64,000 nucleotides of DNA from Xylocopilactobacillus apis (GCF_033095965.1 NZ_AP026801.1:1-64000), one strand, 5' to 3'; shown: positions 24,402 through 33,047, counted from the stretch's first letter. Notes: generated by a model not told the origin, from the letters alone. Made by a program: numbers and translations.

Positions 24402-24434
24402 AAGATCACTAAGAAATAGGTGATCTTTTTTTTG
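24402..24434 (+). terminator. Terminator of the DUF1659-DUF2922 operon
   Basis: AAGATCAC (24402-24409) pairs with GTGATCTT (24420-24427), followed by a long T run. Confidence 0.85.
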
Positions 24435-24518
24435 CGTGGTTATATGCCCTTTACAATAAAAATTACCATTACTGTTGCAAATATGTTACAGTATTGATAT
24501 TGGTACATATTTTGGTTT

Positions 24519-24543
24519 CTCAAAAATAATTTTGAGTTATAAT
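24519..24543 (+). promoter_or_regulatory. Palindrome overlapping the promoter of paralogue 3
   Basis: CTCAAAA (24519-24525) and TTTTGAG (24530-24536) form a perfect inverted repeat with a 4-nt spacer. It lies directly upstream of a TATAAT box (24538-24543). A regulator bound here would cover the -35/-10 spacer. This operator differs from the one before paralogue 2. Confidence 0.5.
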
Positions 24544-24576
24544 CATAAATGACCAAAAAGATTGAAAGGGAGAATT

Positions 24577-27500
24577 ATGAAAGCAAATCATAAATTCAAA
24601 TTTGCTGGAGTAGCGAGTACAGCTCTTCTGCTGCTGTCTCCTATCTCTAGTGCTTTTACCGCTGCTGCTCAGGCAGTTAATGTTCACGCTGACGGTAATA
24701 ATTGGGATTACGATGTTGATAACCCTAATTTAAGTGAATATGACCAGCTACTTCAAAACGCTGGACCTAGTGACGGTTCAGTCGACTGGTACCCCGCTCA
24801 GCGTTTTGCCAGCAGTAAAAATATTAATGCGTCTCTATTAGTTAAACAATTAGTCGATCTATCGATCGCTACCAATGACTCTACTTCTGACGCTCGGAAA
24901 ATTCTTTTTAATGATACTACCGGCGATAATGCTAATCAAAGTTATAAAGATACTTACGATAAATATAACCTCGCTCTTGGCTTTATCTCCCAGATCCTAG
25001 CATTCAAAAATGCTCGGGTTGGGAAAGGTGCTTATCTTAAACAAGGCTTTGAATCGCCTGATGGAATACAAGTTGGGAATTTTGATCCTAATGAGGATAA
25101 ATTCGCTGATACTGGCGAAACTCCGAGAGATATCATCCGCCAAATTCCGCAGTCTAAAGACGGCGTTAATATCTCTGACGTTTTAGGTACTGCCTTCTTT
25201 GGCAATCCTGATGATGCCTATGCGCAGCTTTATATTAATGGCTATGATAACGTTTCGCAAAATACGGAAAATATTATTCGCGAAACGACTTCTTCCATTA
25301 CGATCGTTGCCCAGAGCAAAGCTACTGGTAAAAAAGCGACTGCCGTTTTTAAACTTAACAACAAGACTTTTAATCAGCTGCCTGATAAGGTTTTGTTAGA
25401 GAACAGAATCGATAAGTCGCCCGCATTTTCCGGTACTTGGGGCACTAAATATATTCCTGAGTCTGAGAAAGCTGAAGCTAATTCTAAAGGCTTGTCGCGG
25501 TTAGGGGACTCTACCAACGGGGCCTTTAATCAGACCACCAATCTTAGAAATGGCTTGACCGATGATCAGAAGTTTCAGCTCACCGGTGGTGGGTCGACTG
25601 CTTGGGTTGATCCCAAATCTGGTGATGGGACGATCGTCGTGCCGCGCGGGACGAGCGCTGATGTCATTGCCAAGAAGATTTATCAGCTTCAATACCAAAG
25701 CAACTTCTCTATCCGCAACGTTGCTCCGATGAAGGCTATTCATGGCGATGAATTTAGTACTCACCCTTCCGGCAGCTTGTCTACTAAGGATAACTCCTAT
25801 AATGTGAAATTCGATGAACCGGCAGCTGGTGCGGGAAATCTTAGAGATAGAACTGAACAAACTAATGGAAATGTTACTCCTGTCAGCAATGATCAGTTTC
25901 TACCTGCTGGAACACCGGATAACAACTACCTGGCAGTCGCTGATCCGAGACAAAAAGAAGATGGATCTCAGGCTGGCTTAAAGACTGACTTTAGCAACAA
26001 GCTCCTTCATACCCCGCTTGACACCAACTCTACTGGAAATGATGGGATTAAACAGGATTATGACAATACTGTGGCTAAAAGGATTCCGAATCAGGCTGAT
26101 ACCAGTGCAGATGGGATTGATACGCCAATTGGCGCCAGTCATATGGATACTAAAAAATTCGGGCATGGACTTCCTGGTGGTGTAAACTTCTGGCCCGCTT
26201 ATTCTGTTGGAAATATAGATTCATCGGTTAATAAGGGTGTTGGTGTTCATACTGACGCAAATAAAGACCAGTCAGATTATTTTATTGATCCAAGTAACTC
26301 TGCTAATGACAGGCCTTACGGTATTACTACTTATCCATTTGGTGGTCCAGACGCAGCTTCAACGTTTGGGGGTGGAATGACTGGATCAGACACTTTAGCT
26401 CCTGGTAATGCGGAAAATCAGCTGGGTGATGTAGTTCATGCTTTTGAACCAAAAGACGGCAAGAAAGATGCTGCTTCACCATTTATGGTTCGTGAAGCTT
26501 GGGACAGTACTCACGGCATCTTTGGAACTGCGCCTTTTACTGGGACAACCGAACAGCAGATCAAGGATAAAGTTGCAGCTAATGGTTCATTTACGGATAC
26601 AACTGGTAAATCAATCAAGAAGAGCTTTACATATGAAGCACCTTTGAACAACATGGTATTTAAGTCTTACCGTAATCCTTACAGTACGGTCATCTCTACG
26701 GCGTTGCCTTTCGCCCAGGGGAATACTGAATTTACTAATGATAAGTATGATGACGGCAGTACATTCCCTACAGGGGGACTTGATAATCCTGCAGGATTAG
26801 CTGAACCGCTTGTAACACATCCTGGTGATATGAATAATTCTACTGATGGTTTTAACGGTAAGTACAGCAATAAAACTGATAGTACTTCATTGGCAACGTT
26901 GCCGTATACGAACCCTTGGTATGTGAATTATCATGGTACTGCTGCAACCAATACTAAGGACGATGTTGATTATAATTATCAAATTACGGATAAAACTGCT
27001 CATCAGATTAATATAAATCCAGATCCTAGTACAGGTAATGGCAATAACACTGCTAATTCTCTTCATATTAGTGATGCTACTTGGGAGAAACACCGTTTTG
27101 AAAGTAGTCCAAGCACCGGTTCCTCTATTAACGTAACAACACCTACTGAAAAACCTGGTATTTATAATACTAATTCTAAAGTTAAACAACATGGCTCTCC
27201 TACTCATAATTTTCCAGTAGATGCAGACGTGGGAAAGAATAATGTTTTTCAAGATTGGATTATTCAACCAATTAGTATAAATGATCCTCTTAAAGGTAAC
27301 GATTATAGTAGTTCTTTAGACGGAAAATATCCAGGAAGTTCAGCTGATGCAGCTGATCTTAAGATAAATCATGATTATAAATTAAGCTCGACTGAACTTG
27401 AACAAGTTGATGATGCTAATAACAATGATGATTTTAAGGATATTACTGTCCCTCATACTAGTAATGGACTTAATTTCCTTCATCCTGAGACTGGCGGAGG

Positions 27501-30500
27501 AGTTGGATGGGGGAATCATATCACTGACTCAGTTGGAGGTAAAACAACGGGATGGGTAATACCAGCAAGTGGACTTACCAATGACATGAGTTATACCGAG
27601 CTTTTCATACCTAATGTGAGCGGTAGTTCACCTAGCTATGTTTCAAGTTCTGATTCTAGAGGCTATTTAGTTGGTGCTCCTATAAATAAAAGATATGTTG
27701 TTTGGAAATATCCACAAAGTCGTACAGAAAGGCATCTCCAGTTAGCAAAGAATCAAGGTTATGTTTTAATTAATGCTTCAGGTATTAGTGAATCTCTAAG
27801 TAAGAAGCTTTCTAAATATCAAATTCCAGCCAGTGCTACAAGTGGTTTAAACAACCTTGATGGAATTTATAATATATCCGGGACAGCTCCTAATATTACG
27901 CACTTTACTAATGGAGAACTACCTTATATAAGTCCATTAAACGATGATCCAAAATATCGTGGTGGGTTGCTTGGAGTAATGAGCATACATGGTGATGGAG
28001 CTGGTAAGGGTGTAACAGTTACAAATTATACTACTACAGATACTGATGATGCTTCATCTAGTCCGCAGCTTGTTACCCAAGATTCTAATTTTGGAGGAAG
28101 CATTTATAACAATCTTTTAAGTTCAGCTCGTTTTGGAGCACCTGTTTTCTTAAAAACACCAGGATTTACAGATGATTCTCATACTGTTAGAGCAGATACA
28201 GCTGCATTAGGCCAATTTGCTTCTGATACCGATTTGCATTACGGATTGGCTTGGAATGATTCATCTGATCTTCCTCAAGTTAAGATTAAAAGATCATTAA
28301 ATGTTCAATATTTAGTTCCTGTTTCGGTTGTTAGAACTGTTGAAACAACATGGAGTCAGGTTGCTACTGCTAGATATGTTCATATTAGTGGTTTGGACTA
28401 TGATGGACGTTGGGATAGAACACAAAATGTAAAAACTACTTATGATAATTATCATCTCTACTTAGGTGATGTTAGGTTGGAGAACAGTTCCTCGGCAACT
28501 GGTGATCTTAAAGATCGTATAGATACTAATACTGATAGTACTGATCAAAAGAAATACGACTGTATTGATTCCTCTACTAGTTTGGTAACACTAGATAAAC
28601 TTCGTCCAGTAAACAATCAAATCGCATACACTCGTATTGATCAGAGTTATCCTCATTATGATTCAGAGCTGTTTGATAAAGGTTCAAATACTGATGATAT
28701 CAGTGCTAATAAATCAGGTGGAGATAATCGTAAAACATGGCTTGGTAACTCAAACGAACTTTCTGATGATTCCAACAAAAATAAGAAAGCTGATGCTTCT
28801 GAGAAGATCGGTACTTCTGATGATTACTCAATCGGAATTGTTAAAGCACCTAAGAAATTCTTTAAGACTGTTGATAACGATAAGAAGAAAGACTTTATAG
28901 TTGTAAACGGTAAGTTACAGTCAGAAGACGGTGTAAATCAGTCAACTGAAAATGCAGCTGACGGCAAAGAAGGAATCAATAAGACCATGGACGTTGACGC
29001 AAATGACAACGGAATGGCCATCAGTGATCCTGACAGCTACACAACATTAGCTAAAGCTTACAACGTTAACATCAGTGGTAATGATGCTAAAGCTAAAGTT
29101 ACTCCTAATGATAAAGATAACAGTGCTAACAAGTGGGATCGTGTTAAGTTAGTTGAACAGTTAATGCAGAATGGCGGAGATGCTAGCGCATTCTACTATA
29201 TTCCATCTCTTCCTCGTCTTTACAGCAACTGGGGCAAAGCCAGAGTAAACGTAGTAGTTTATGATCAGGCAGCAGTTCCAGCTCCAACTAAACAAGACAC
29301 TAAACCATCATTCTCAACAACAGATGTATCTGGCGGAAACGATCCATTTAATGTCAGTCTTCGTCCATATACCACAACATATGATGATGGTGCAGTATTA
29401 ACAAGCGCAAATGTTCCACAGAACTTCAAGAACTTATTAAGTAGAACACTAGTAGCTGGCAACCCTGACTTAGTAGACAGTACAGGCAAAGTAGCAGCTA
29501 ATAAATTACAGCAGATTCTGGTTAGTTCATTCCTCGGCAGCTGGCAGCAGAATGACGGCAGCTTCAAGCAGACTGACTCAGGACGTGGTGTAAGTTCACC
29601 ACTCTACATGTATGGCGGATTTGGAATCAGTAATTCTGATACGAAGAACTCATACTCACAATGGCCGAAAGGTTATGTTGATGGAACTGGTGACTACAGC
29701 AATGCAGTAAACAGCTTCCCAGGGGACTTCTACCGTGGAGGAGCAGATTTGAGACTTACTGACGGCAGTGGCAAGATCAATGGAATTCCAGTGACTGCCT
29801 TAAGTGCAGATATCAGTAAAGTAGATGTAACAAAACCTGGAACTTATCCAGTAGTTTATACCTACACTAATCCAAGTAATGCTAAAGACACTGCAAGCAT
29901 TACCGTACCAGTTACGGTAACTGATTCAAGTGCTCCTGTATTTGCCTTCCAGGGCAGTACCGACAGTACCATTAATGTTGGGGACAGCTTTAATGAGAAT
30001 GAGTACAAGGTCGTAGGTTCATGGACAATCTTCAACAATTACGGCGGAGATTACTCGAAGCTTCCTAACTTTGAAGGAATTGCTAAGAGCAGTGACGGCA
30101 CACCTCAGGTAACAATTACGGGACATGTTGATACTCATACACCTGGTATTTACCAGTTAACGTATAAAGCAACAAGTATCAGCGGTGCAACGACTACGAT
30201 GGTTAGAAACATTACCGTACTGGCTAAAGAGAATGCAGCTGAATGGACATTAACCCCTAATAAGATGGTAGGGTACATCAATTATGTACCAGGCTATGGC
30301 ATTATGGTATACAATGCACCAGCAGGCAAGGCAACCGGTCAGAGATTAGCCCATGGTACAGCATGGAAGATCAGCCAGAGAGCAGTTAATACAAAGGGAG
30401 ACGTTTACTATGCAGTAGGCAAGAACCAGTGGATTAACGGCAAGTACGTGTCATTCACGCCAATTAACACGATTACCCCATTGAGAGGCGAAGTACAGAT

Positions 30501-30684
30501 CGTCTACAAGAAGGGCTACGGAGTTAACTTGTGGAAGAGTGCAGGTACAACAAACGGCTTCTATCCAGGACGTAAGTTGCAGCATGGCAGCAAGTGGAAG
30601 ACATCTGGCAAACAGAATGGCTTCTACAAGGTTGGTAAGGATCAGTGGATCCAAGGCGACTATGCGAGCTACAAAGCTTACTAA
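24577..30684 (+). CDS. Large secreted SLAP-like surface protein, paralogue 3 (largest)
   Basis: The protein has 2035 residues. The ATG at 24577 follows AAAGGGAG; an in-frame TTG five codons upstream is less likely. The signal peptide ends near VHA (about residue 39). The N-terminal domain (NNWDYDVDNP, then YDQLLQNAGPSDG and YAQLYINGYDNVSQN) and VVPRGT are conserved. Its centre (about residues 390-1440) is some 500 residues longer than in the other copies and contains unique Tyr/Asn/Ser-rich stretches. The C-terminal part has APTKQDTKPSFSTTD, the Ig-like domain (about 1775-1885) and two SLAP/DUF5776-like repeats ending YASYKAY. The 3' part favours different synonymous codons from the 5' part, suggesting a mosaic history. 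No LPXTG motif is seen. Confidence 0.85.
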   Translation: MKANHKFKFAGVASTALLLLSPISSAFTAAAQAVNVHADGNNWDYDVDNPNLSEYDQLLQNAGPSDGSVDWYPAQRFASSKNINASLLVKQLVDLSIATNDSTSDARKILFNDTTGDNANQSYKDTYDKYNLALGFISQILAFKNARVGKGAYLKQGFESPDGIQVGNFDPNEDKFADTGETPRDIIRQIPQSKDGVNISDVLGTAFFGNPDDAYAQLYINGYDNVSQNTENIIRETTSSITIVAQSKATGKKATAVFKLNNKTFNQLPDKVLLENRIDKSPAFSGTWGTKYIPESEKAEANSKGLSRLGDSTNGAFNQTTNLRNGLTDDQKFQLTGGGSTAWVDPKSGDGTIVVPRGTSADVIAKKIYQLQYQSNFSIRNVAPMKAIHGDEFSTHPSGSLSTKDNSYNVKFDEPAAGAGNLRDRTEQTNGNVTPVSNDQFLPAGTPDNNYLAVADPRQKEDGSQAGLKTDFSNKLLHTPLDTNSTGNDGIKQDYDNTVAKRIPNQADTSADGIDTPIGASHMDTKKFGHGLPGGVNFWPAYSVGNIDSSVNKGVGVHTDANKDQSDYFIDPSNSANDRPYGITTYPFGGPDAASTFGGGMTGSDTLAPGNAENQLGDVVHAFEPKDGKKDAASPFMVREAWDSTHGIFGTAPFTGTTEQQIKDKVAANGSFTDTTGKSIKKSFTYEAPLNNMVFKSYRNPYSTVISTALPFAQGNTEFTNDKYDDGSTFPTGGLDNPAGLAEPLVTHPGDMNNSTDGFNGKYSNKTDSTSLATLPYTNPWYVNYHGTAATNTKDDVDYNYQITDKTAHQININPDPSTGNGNNTANSLHISDATWEKHRFESSPSTGSSINVTTPTEKPGIYNTNSKVKQHGSPTHNFPVDADVGKNNVFQDWIIQPISINDPLKGNDYSSSLDGKYPGSSADAADLKINHDYKLSSTELEQVDDANNNDDFKDITVPHTSNGLNFLHPETGGGVGWGNHITDSVGGKTTGWVIPASGLTNDMSYTELFIPNVSGSSPSYVSSSDSRGYLVGAPINKRYVVWKYPQSRTERHLQLAKNQGYVLINASGISESLSKKLSKYQIPASATSGLNNLDGIYNISGTAPNITHFTNGELPYISPLNDDPKYRGGLLGVMSIHGDGAGKGVTVTNYTTTDTDDASSSPQLVTQDSNFGGSIYNNLLSSARFGAPVFLKTPGFTDDSHTVRADTAALGQFASDTDLHYGLAWNDSSDLPQVKIKRSLNVQYLVPVSVVRTVETTWSQVATARYVHISGLDYDGRWDRTQNVKTTYDNYHLYLGDVRLENSSSATGDLKDRIDTNTDSTDQKKYDCIDSSTSLVTLDKLRPVNNQIAYTRIDQSYPHYDSELFDKGSNTDDISANKSGGDNRKTWLGNSNELSDDSNKNKKADASEKIGTSDDYSIGIVKAPKKFFKTVDNDKKKDFIVVNGKLQSEDGVNQSTENAADGKEGINKTMDVDANDNGMAISDPDSYTTLAKAYNVNISGNDAKAKVTPNDKDNSANKWDRVKLVEQLMQNGGDASAFYYIPSLPRLYSNWGKARVNVVVYDQAAVPAPTKQDTKPSFSTTDVSGGNDPFNVSLRPYTTTYDDGAVLTSANVPQNFKNLLSRTLVAGNPDLVDSTGKVAANKLQQILVSSFLGSWQQNDGSFKQTDSGRGVSSPLYMYGGFGISNSDTKNSYSQWPKGYVDGTGDYSNAVNSFPGDFYRGGADLRLTDGSGKINGIPVTALSADISKVDVTKPGTYPVVYTYTNPSNAKDTASITVPVTVTDSSAPVFAFQGSTDSTINVGDSFNENEYKVVGSWTIFNNYGGDYSKLPNFEGIAKSSDGTPQVTITGHVDTHTPGIYQLTYKATSISGATTTMVRNITVLAKENAAEWTLTPNKMVGYINYVPGYGIMVYNAPAGKATGQRLAHGTAWKISQRAVNTKGDVYYAVGKNQWINGKYVSFTPINTITPLRGEVQIVYKKGYGVNLWKSAGTTNGFYPGRKLQHGSKWKTSGKQNGFYKVGKDQWIQGDYASYKAY

Positions 30685-30697
30685 GAGCTAAAGAAAT

Positions 30698-30728
30698 AGA
30701 ACTCAGTTGATTCTGGGTTCTTTTTTTT
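30698..30728 (+). terminator. Terminator after paralogue 3
   Basis: AGAACTCAG (30698-30706) pairs with CTGGGTTCT (30713-30721), with eight T residues. Confidence 0.85.
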
Positions 30729-30772
30729 GCGCAATATTGGCAAAAGCTTGCTTTAGGTTATATAATATAAGA

Positions 30773-30898
30773 GTAATAAAAAAGGACCGGTGCTTGAACA
30801 CCAGTCCTAGTAGGCCGCTTTAAAGGCGGTGACTAATTATAAAAGTAACTGTGATGTCGCCCTATAACTAGACAAAGTTAATGGTAGGGCGGCTTTTT
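30773..30898 (+). ncRNA. Antisense antitoxin RNA, ectopic unit
   Basis: The promoter TTGGCA (30737-30742), 18 bp, TATAAT (30761-30766) predicts a start near 30773. The 5' hairpin (GGACCGGTG with CACCAGTCC), the CCGC/GCGG hairpin and the final terminator (CGCCCTA with TAGGGCG, then T run) match the array units 11 kb upstream. The 3' end reaches the convergent toxin stop. Confidence 0.7.
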
Positions 30899-30977
30899 AT
30901 CTGTCTTTATACTTCAAGATGGAAACAATTAAGCCTCCAAACATGATCATCAGACATAATGTCTCATAAACAGACAA
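30897..30977 (-). CDS. Hol-Tox type I toxin, ectopic copy
   Basis: A 26-residue peptide from TTG (30977) with AAAGGAAAAC upstream. It begins SVYETLCLMIMFGG and continues LIVSILKYKDR, which is closer to the family consensus (SxYExLxLMIxFGxLI) than the tandem-array copies. One membrane helix and a basic tail are visible. It has its own antisense RNA and sits just after the terminator of paralogue 3. It differs enough from the array toxins to suggest that its RNA controls only itself. Confidence 0.8.
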   Translation of the reverse strand: MSVYETLCLMIMFGGLIVSILKYKDR

Positions 30978-31237
30978 AATGGATCGTTTTCCTTTCGAGT
31001 GTAATTGCAAAATCATTCGCAACACCTCCTTCGAAGATTTACACAGCCACCGCCCTTAAAACTTCCGTTTAGTAGTATAACATCTTATTGTTTGATTGTT
31101 TGATGTCAACAGCAACCACAAAATGTCCAAAACGATATTTTAAAATACGCCAATTTCAGCGTAAGCACCAACAACCTATACGTCGGTTATTTGGAACTTA
31201 GGAACAAACGTTTTTTGTGCTCGTTGCAAATCAGAAA

Positions 31238-31270
31238 ATAGAACTCAGAATCAACAGGGTTCTATTTTTT
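31238..31270 (+). terminator. Second copy of the paralogue 3 type terminator
   Basis: ATAGAACTC (31238-31246) pairs with GGGTTCTAT (31257-31265), then T residues. The 13-bp sequence AAATAGAACTCAG is identical to the start of the terminator at 30694, so the ectopic toxin unit is bracketed by two copies. The stretch 31090-31235 holds no gene I can support. Confidence 0.65.
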
Positions 31271-31305
31271 ACAATTTTGATTTTTTACGACAAATTAAAA
31301 TATTA

Positions 31306-31334
31306 TTGACAAAAAAGAATAAATACATTATTAT
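31306..31334 (+). promoter_or_regulatory. Consensus-like sigma-A promoter with no full gene behind it
   Basis: TTGACA (31306-31311), 17 bp, TATTAT (31329-31334). The predicted start is near 31341. It reads through the short remnant frame at 31395-31448 and the conserved promoter block, and meets the terminator at 31541-31590 before the sigma-factor gene. Confidence 0.65.
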
Positions 31335-31394
31335 AAATATTATAGATTTACTACGTTATTTGTTTTAGTTGTGAAAGTATCTTGTAATTATTTT

Positions 31395-31448
31395 ATGGGA
31401 TATGGAGTTAACGCAGGTACAAGTAATGGCTTCTACAAAGCTTACTAA
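31395..31448 (+). pseudogene. Remnant of a further SLAP-like paralogue (17 codons)
   Basis: ATG plus 16 in-frame codons and TAA spell MGYGVNAGTSNGFYKAY. These are pieces of the SLAP repeat of the large proteins (GYGVN, AGTTNGFY and YKAY) with the intervening parts deleted in frame. It could be translated as a micro-peptide but lacks a clear ribosome site. Confidence 0.65.
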
Positions 31449-31481
31449 TAATTAAATATATAAATGGGTAAATATTTTTTA

Positions 31482-31530
31482 CTTTAGGGCTAAAGTTTTT
31501 AGTTTCTCATTCGGTATATTAAATGTAAGA
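31482..31530 (+). promoter_or_regulatory. Second copy of the conserved promoter block
   Basis: TTTAGGGCTAAAGTTTT is followed by a T/C-rich stretch, then TCATTCGGTATATT and ATGTAAGA, aligned without gaps to the block at about 23845-23892. The most variable positions lie between the two conserved ends. It is followed within about 15 bp by an intrinsic terminator. Confidence 0.6.
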
Positions 31531-31540
31531 ATAATTTTTG

Positions 31541-31590
31541 AAAAACCTTCAAAAAATTTTAATTAATTTTTGAAGGTTTTTGTTTTTTTT
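31541..31590 (+). terminator. Strong terminator between promoter block and sigma gene
   Basis: AAAAACCTTCAAAAA (31541-31555) pairs perfectly with TTTTTGAAGGTTTTT (31567-31581), then eight T residues. Transcripts from the two upstream promoters must pass it to reach the sigma-like gene, so it may act as an attenuator or define a short RNA. Confidence 0.8.
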
Positions 31591-31616
31591 GCGTAATGTA
31601 TATATGTGACGGAAAT

Positions 31617-31679
31617 ATTGGGTAAGAAAATATTAAACTGAGTTTTCTTAAATTCAAATCCCAATTAATAAATCAGTTT
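31617..31679 (+). promoter_or_regulatory. Structured leader of the sigma-factor gene
   Basis: ATTGGG (31617-31622) pairs with CCCAAT (31660-31665), enclosing AAGAAAA (31624-31630) with TTTTCTT (31643-31649). A competing pairing joins AAACTGA (31635-31641) and TCAGTTT (31673-31679). The alternatives suggest a switchable 5' leader; no known riboswitch class is recognised. Confidence 0.4.
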
Positions 31680-31708
31680 ATAAATTGATTTAAGAAGGAG
31701 AAAACAAT

Positions 31709-32242
31709 ATGTTACTTAGCATCTATATTAATATTTCGGAGGTTAATGAAGTGGAAGACAAAGGATGGGAAATTTACATGTTAAACAAGGATTTAGTTAT
31801 TAAAGCAGTTATTAAGGCCGGAGTACCTTTTACTCATATTGATTTCAACGATTACGTGGAGGACGGAATTATCTTATTTATAGAATTTCAACAAAAATGG
31901 CAGCGCGAGTTAAATTCAGACGAGGGAGTCGAAGAATTCTTGAGAGTGGTTTTTACTCATATTAAATGGCGGACGATTGATACAATTAGACACAACAATC
32001 TGGGCGGTTTTAAAGGTGATATCGATGATTTTGAGTTAATCGATGATGAAGATAATTTGACAGAGTTTGAGTTGAGAGAATTGTTAGCAGATAAATGTAC
32101 GCCGCGTGAATTGGACGTTGTGAATGCTAGTTTAAATGGATACAATCATCGAGAAATCGCTAAAAATCTGAATTTAAGTGAAGGACGCGTATCGCAGATA
32201 TTCCGGCATGTGCGCAATGTTTTAATACATAATTTGGCTTAG
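31709..32242 (+). CDS. Divergent sigma-70 family (SigH/ComX-like) factor
   Basis: The protein has 177 residues, with AAGGAG 8 nt before the ATG. A later GTG with GGAGG is an alternative start (VEDKGWEI). The middle (FTHIKWRTIDTIRH, about residues 88-101) resembles sigma region 2.4. The C-terminal part from C130 (TPRELDVVNASLNGY, then HREIAKNLNLSEGRVSQIF) is a region-4 helix-turn-helix. The length and lack of regions 1 and 3 fit small alternative sigma factors such as SigH/ComX of lactobacilli. The promoter block upstream is shared with the DUF1659 operon, so that block may be its target, with autoregulation. The following gene lies 54 bp downstream. A LuxR-like HTH regulator is the main alternative. 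Confidence 0.7.
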   Translation: MLLSIYINISEVNEVEDKGWEIYMLNKDLVIKAVIKAGVPFTHIDFNDYVEDGIILFIEFQQKWQRELNSDEGVEEFLRVVFTHIKWRTIDTIRHNNLGGFKGDIDDFELIDDEDNLTEFELRELLADKCTPRELDVVNASLNGYNHREIAKNLNLSEGRVSQIFRHVRNVLIHNLA

Positions 32243-32296
32243 TCACAGAGAATTTCTGACAATATGTTATACTACTACAATAAATCGAGGTTTCGC

Positions 32297-32728
32297 ATGA
32301 GTAATGAATTTGATGAGTCTTTTGACAGATATACCAATTTATACAGTTTAATTAAATCAAGGATTAAGGAGATGCCGGCAATCAGTGATCAAGCTGATAA
32401 ATACACCGTGATTGGCATGACAGGTCTTAATGATTATCGCCACATTTGGGGTGAGCCAATGAGTAAGCTGGAAAGTGATGAAGAATTTCGGGGTAAAGCC
32501 CTGAATTTTGTGACACAGCGCCTTGTTGAGAAAGAATCTTCAGATCGTGATAAATCAGCCGAATGTGGGATTTATCTTTCTGAGGAACAAGCTGATGAAT
32601 TGTTGGAGCAAACGAATGATCCCAAAGAACAATTAATTATTAAAGCTTTGAAACGTGGATATTCGGTTGGAATTGTTGCTTTTGCGCTCGAGATTAAGTC
32701 AGATGAGGTATTGAATTTAATTCAATAA
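32297..32728 (+). CDS. Sigma-factor partner protein, unknown function
   Basis: The protein has 143 residues. The ATG at 32297 follows CGAGG, which is preferable to a start 11 codons earlier. It is soluble, acidic and helical. Its layout loosely mirrors the preceding sigma-like protein: a middle part with an FRGKALNFVTQRLVE helix and a C-terminal pair of helices (QLIIKALKRGYSVGIVAFALEIKSDEVL) in the position of a helix-turn-helix. It may be a degenerate sigma paralogue, an anti-sigma factor or an accessory activator. Co-transcription is suggested by the 54-bp gap. A partial, decayed copy of its 3' end lies at 32932-32970. Confidence 0.65.
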   Translation: MSNEFDESFDRYTNLYSLIKSRIKEMPAISDQADKYTVIGMTGLNDYRHIWGEPMSKLESDEEFRGKALNFVTQRLVEKESSDRDKSAECGIYLSEEQADELLEQTNDPKEQLIIKALKRGYSVGIVAFALEIKSDEVLNLIQ

Positions 32729-32736
32729 TAGAAAAG

Positions 32737-32785
32737 GATCGGTTGTTCTGATATCTTTATTTTCAGAACAATCGGTTCTTTTTTT
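32737..32785 (+). terminator. Terminator of the sigma operon
   Basis: GATCGGTTGTTCTGA (32737-32751) pairs with TCAGAACAATCGGTTC (32763-32778) with a small internal mismatch, then seven T residues. Confidence 0.85.
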
Positions 32786-32931
32786 GCATTATGTCAAAGC
32801 TGCAGAAAGGTACGAAATTTTAGTAGTGGTCGAGAATGGTTCTGATTAATTCGGGAAGCGCCTGGTACTTTGCTGGAATTTGTTCTTTATCTAGTTGACT
32901 TCGATGATTCCTTTTAATAGTCCAATAGAAA

Positions 32932-32970
32932 AATTAATTATTAAAGCTCGGAATTGTTGCTTCTGTGCAT
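32932..32970 (+). pseudogene. Decayed duplicate of the partner gene's 3' end
   Basis: AATTAATTATTAAAGCT followed by GGAATTGTTGCTTCTG matches two parts of the gene at 32297 (AATTAATTATTAAAGCT near 32631 and GGAATTGTTGCTTTTG near 32668), with the 22 bp between them deleted. The rest of the 32786-33146 gap shows only a possible TGTTATACT -10 near 33012 and a terminator. Confidence 0.6.
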
Positions 32971-33047
32971 TAGATGTAATTAAATTTTTCTAGATTTAGA
33001 TAATTTTTAGTGTTATACTATTTAAGGTTTAAATTTCATTAATCTTG

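Noticed and set aside
18840-31090. Prophage holin genes
   Set aside because: The short hydrophobic peptides are each paired with antisense RNAs and no phage structural, lysis or integrase genes are nearby.
31617-31679. Known riboswitch class in the sigma leader
   Set aside because: The pairings are short and AT-rich and match no class I know; only a generic structured leader is claimed.
31709-32728. Competence locus comX with a standard cin-box
   Set aside because: The conserved upstream block does not contain TACGAATA, and no other competence genes are in the window; only the weaker SigH/ComX-like label is kept.
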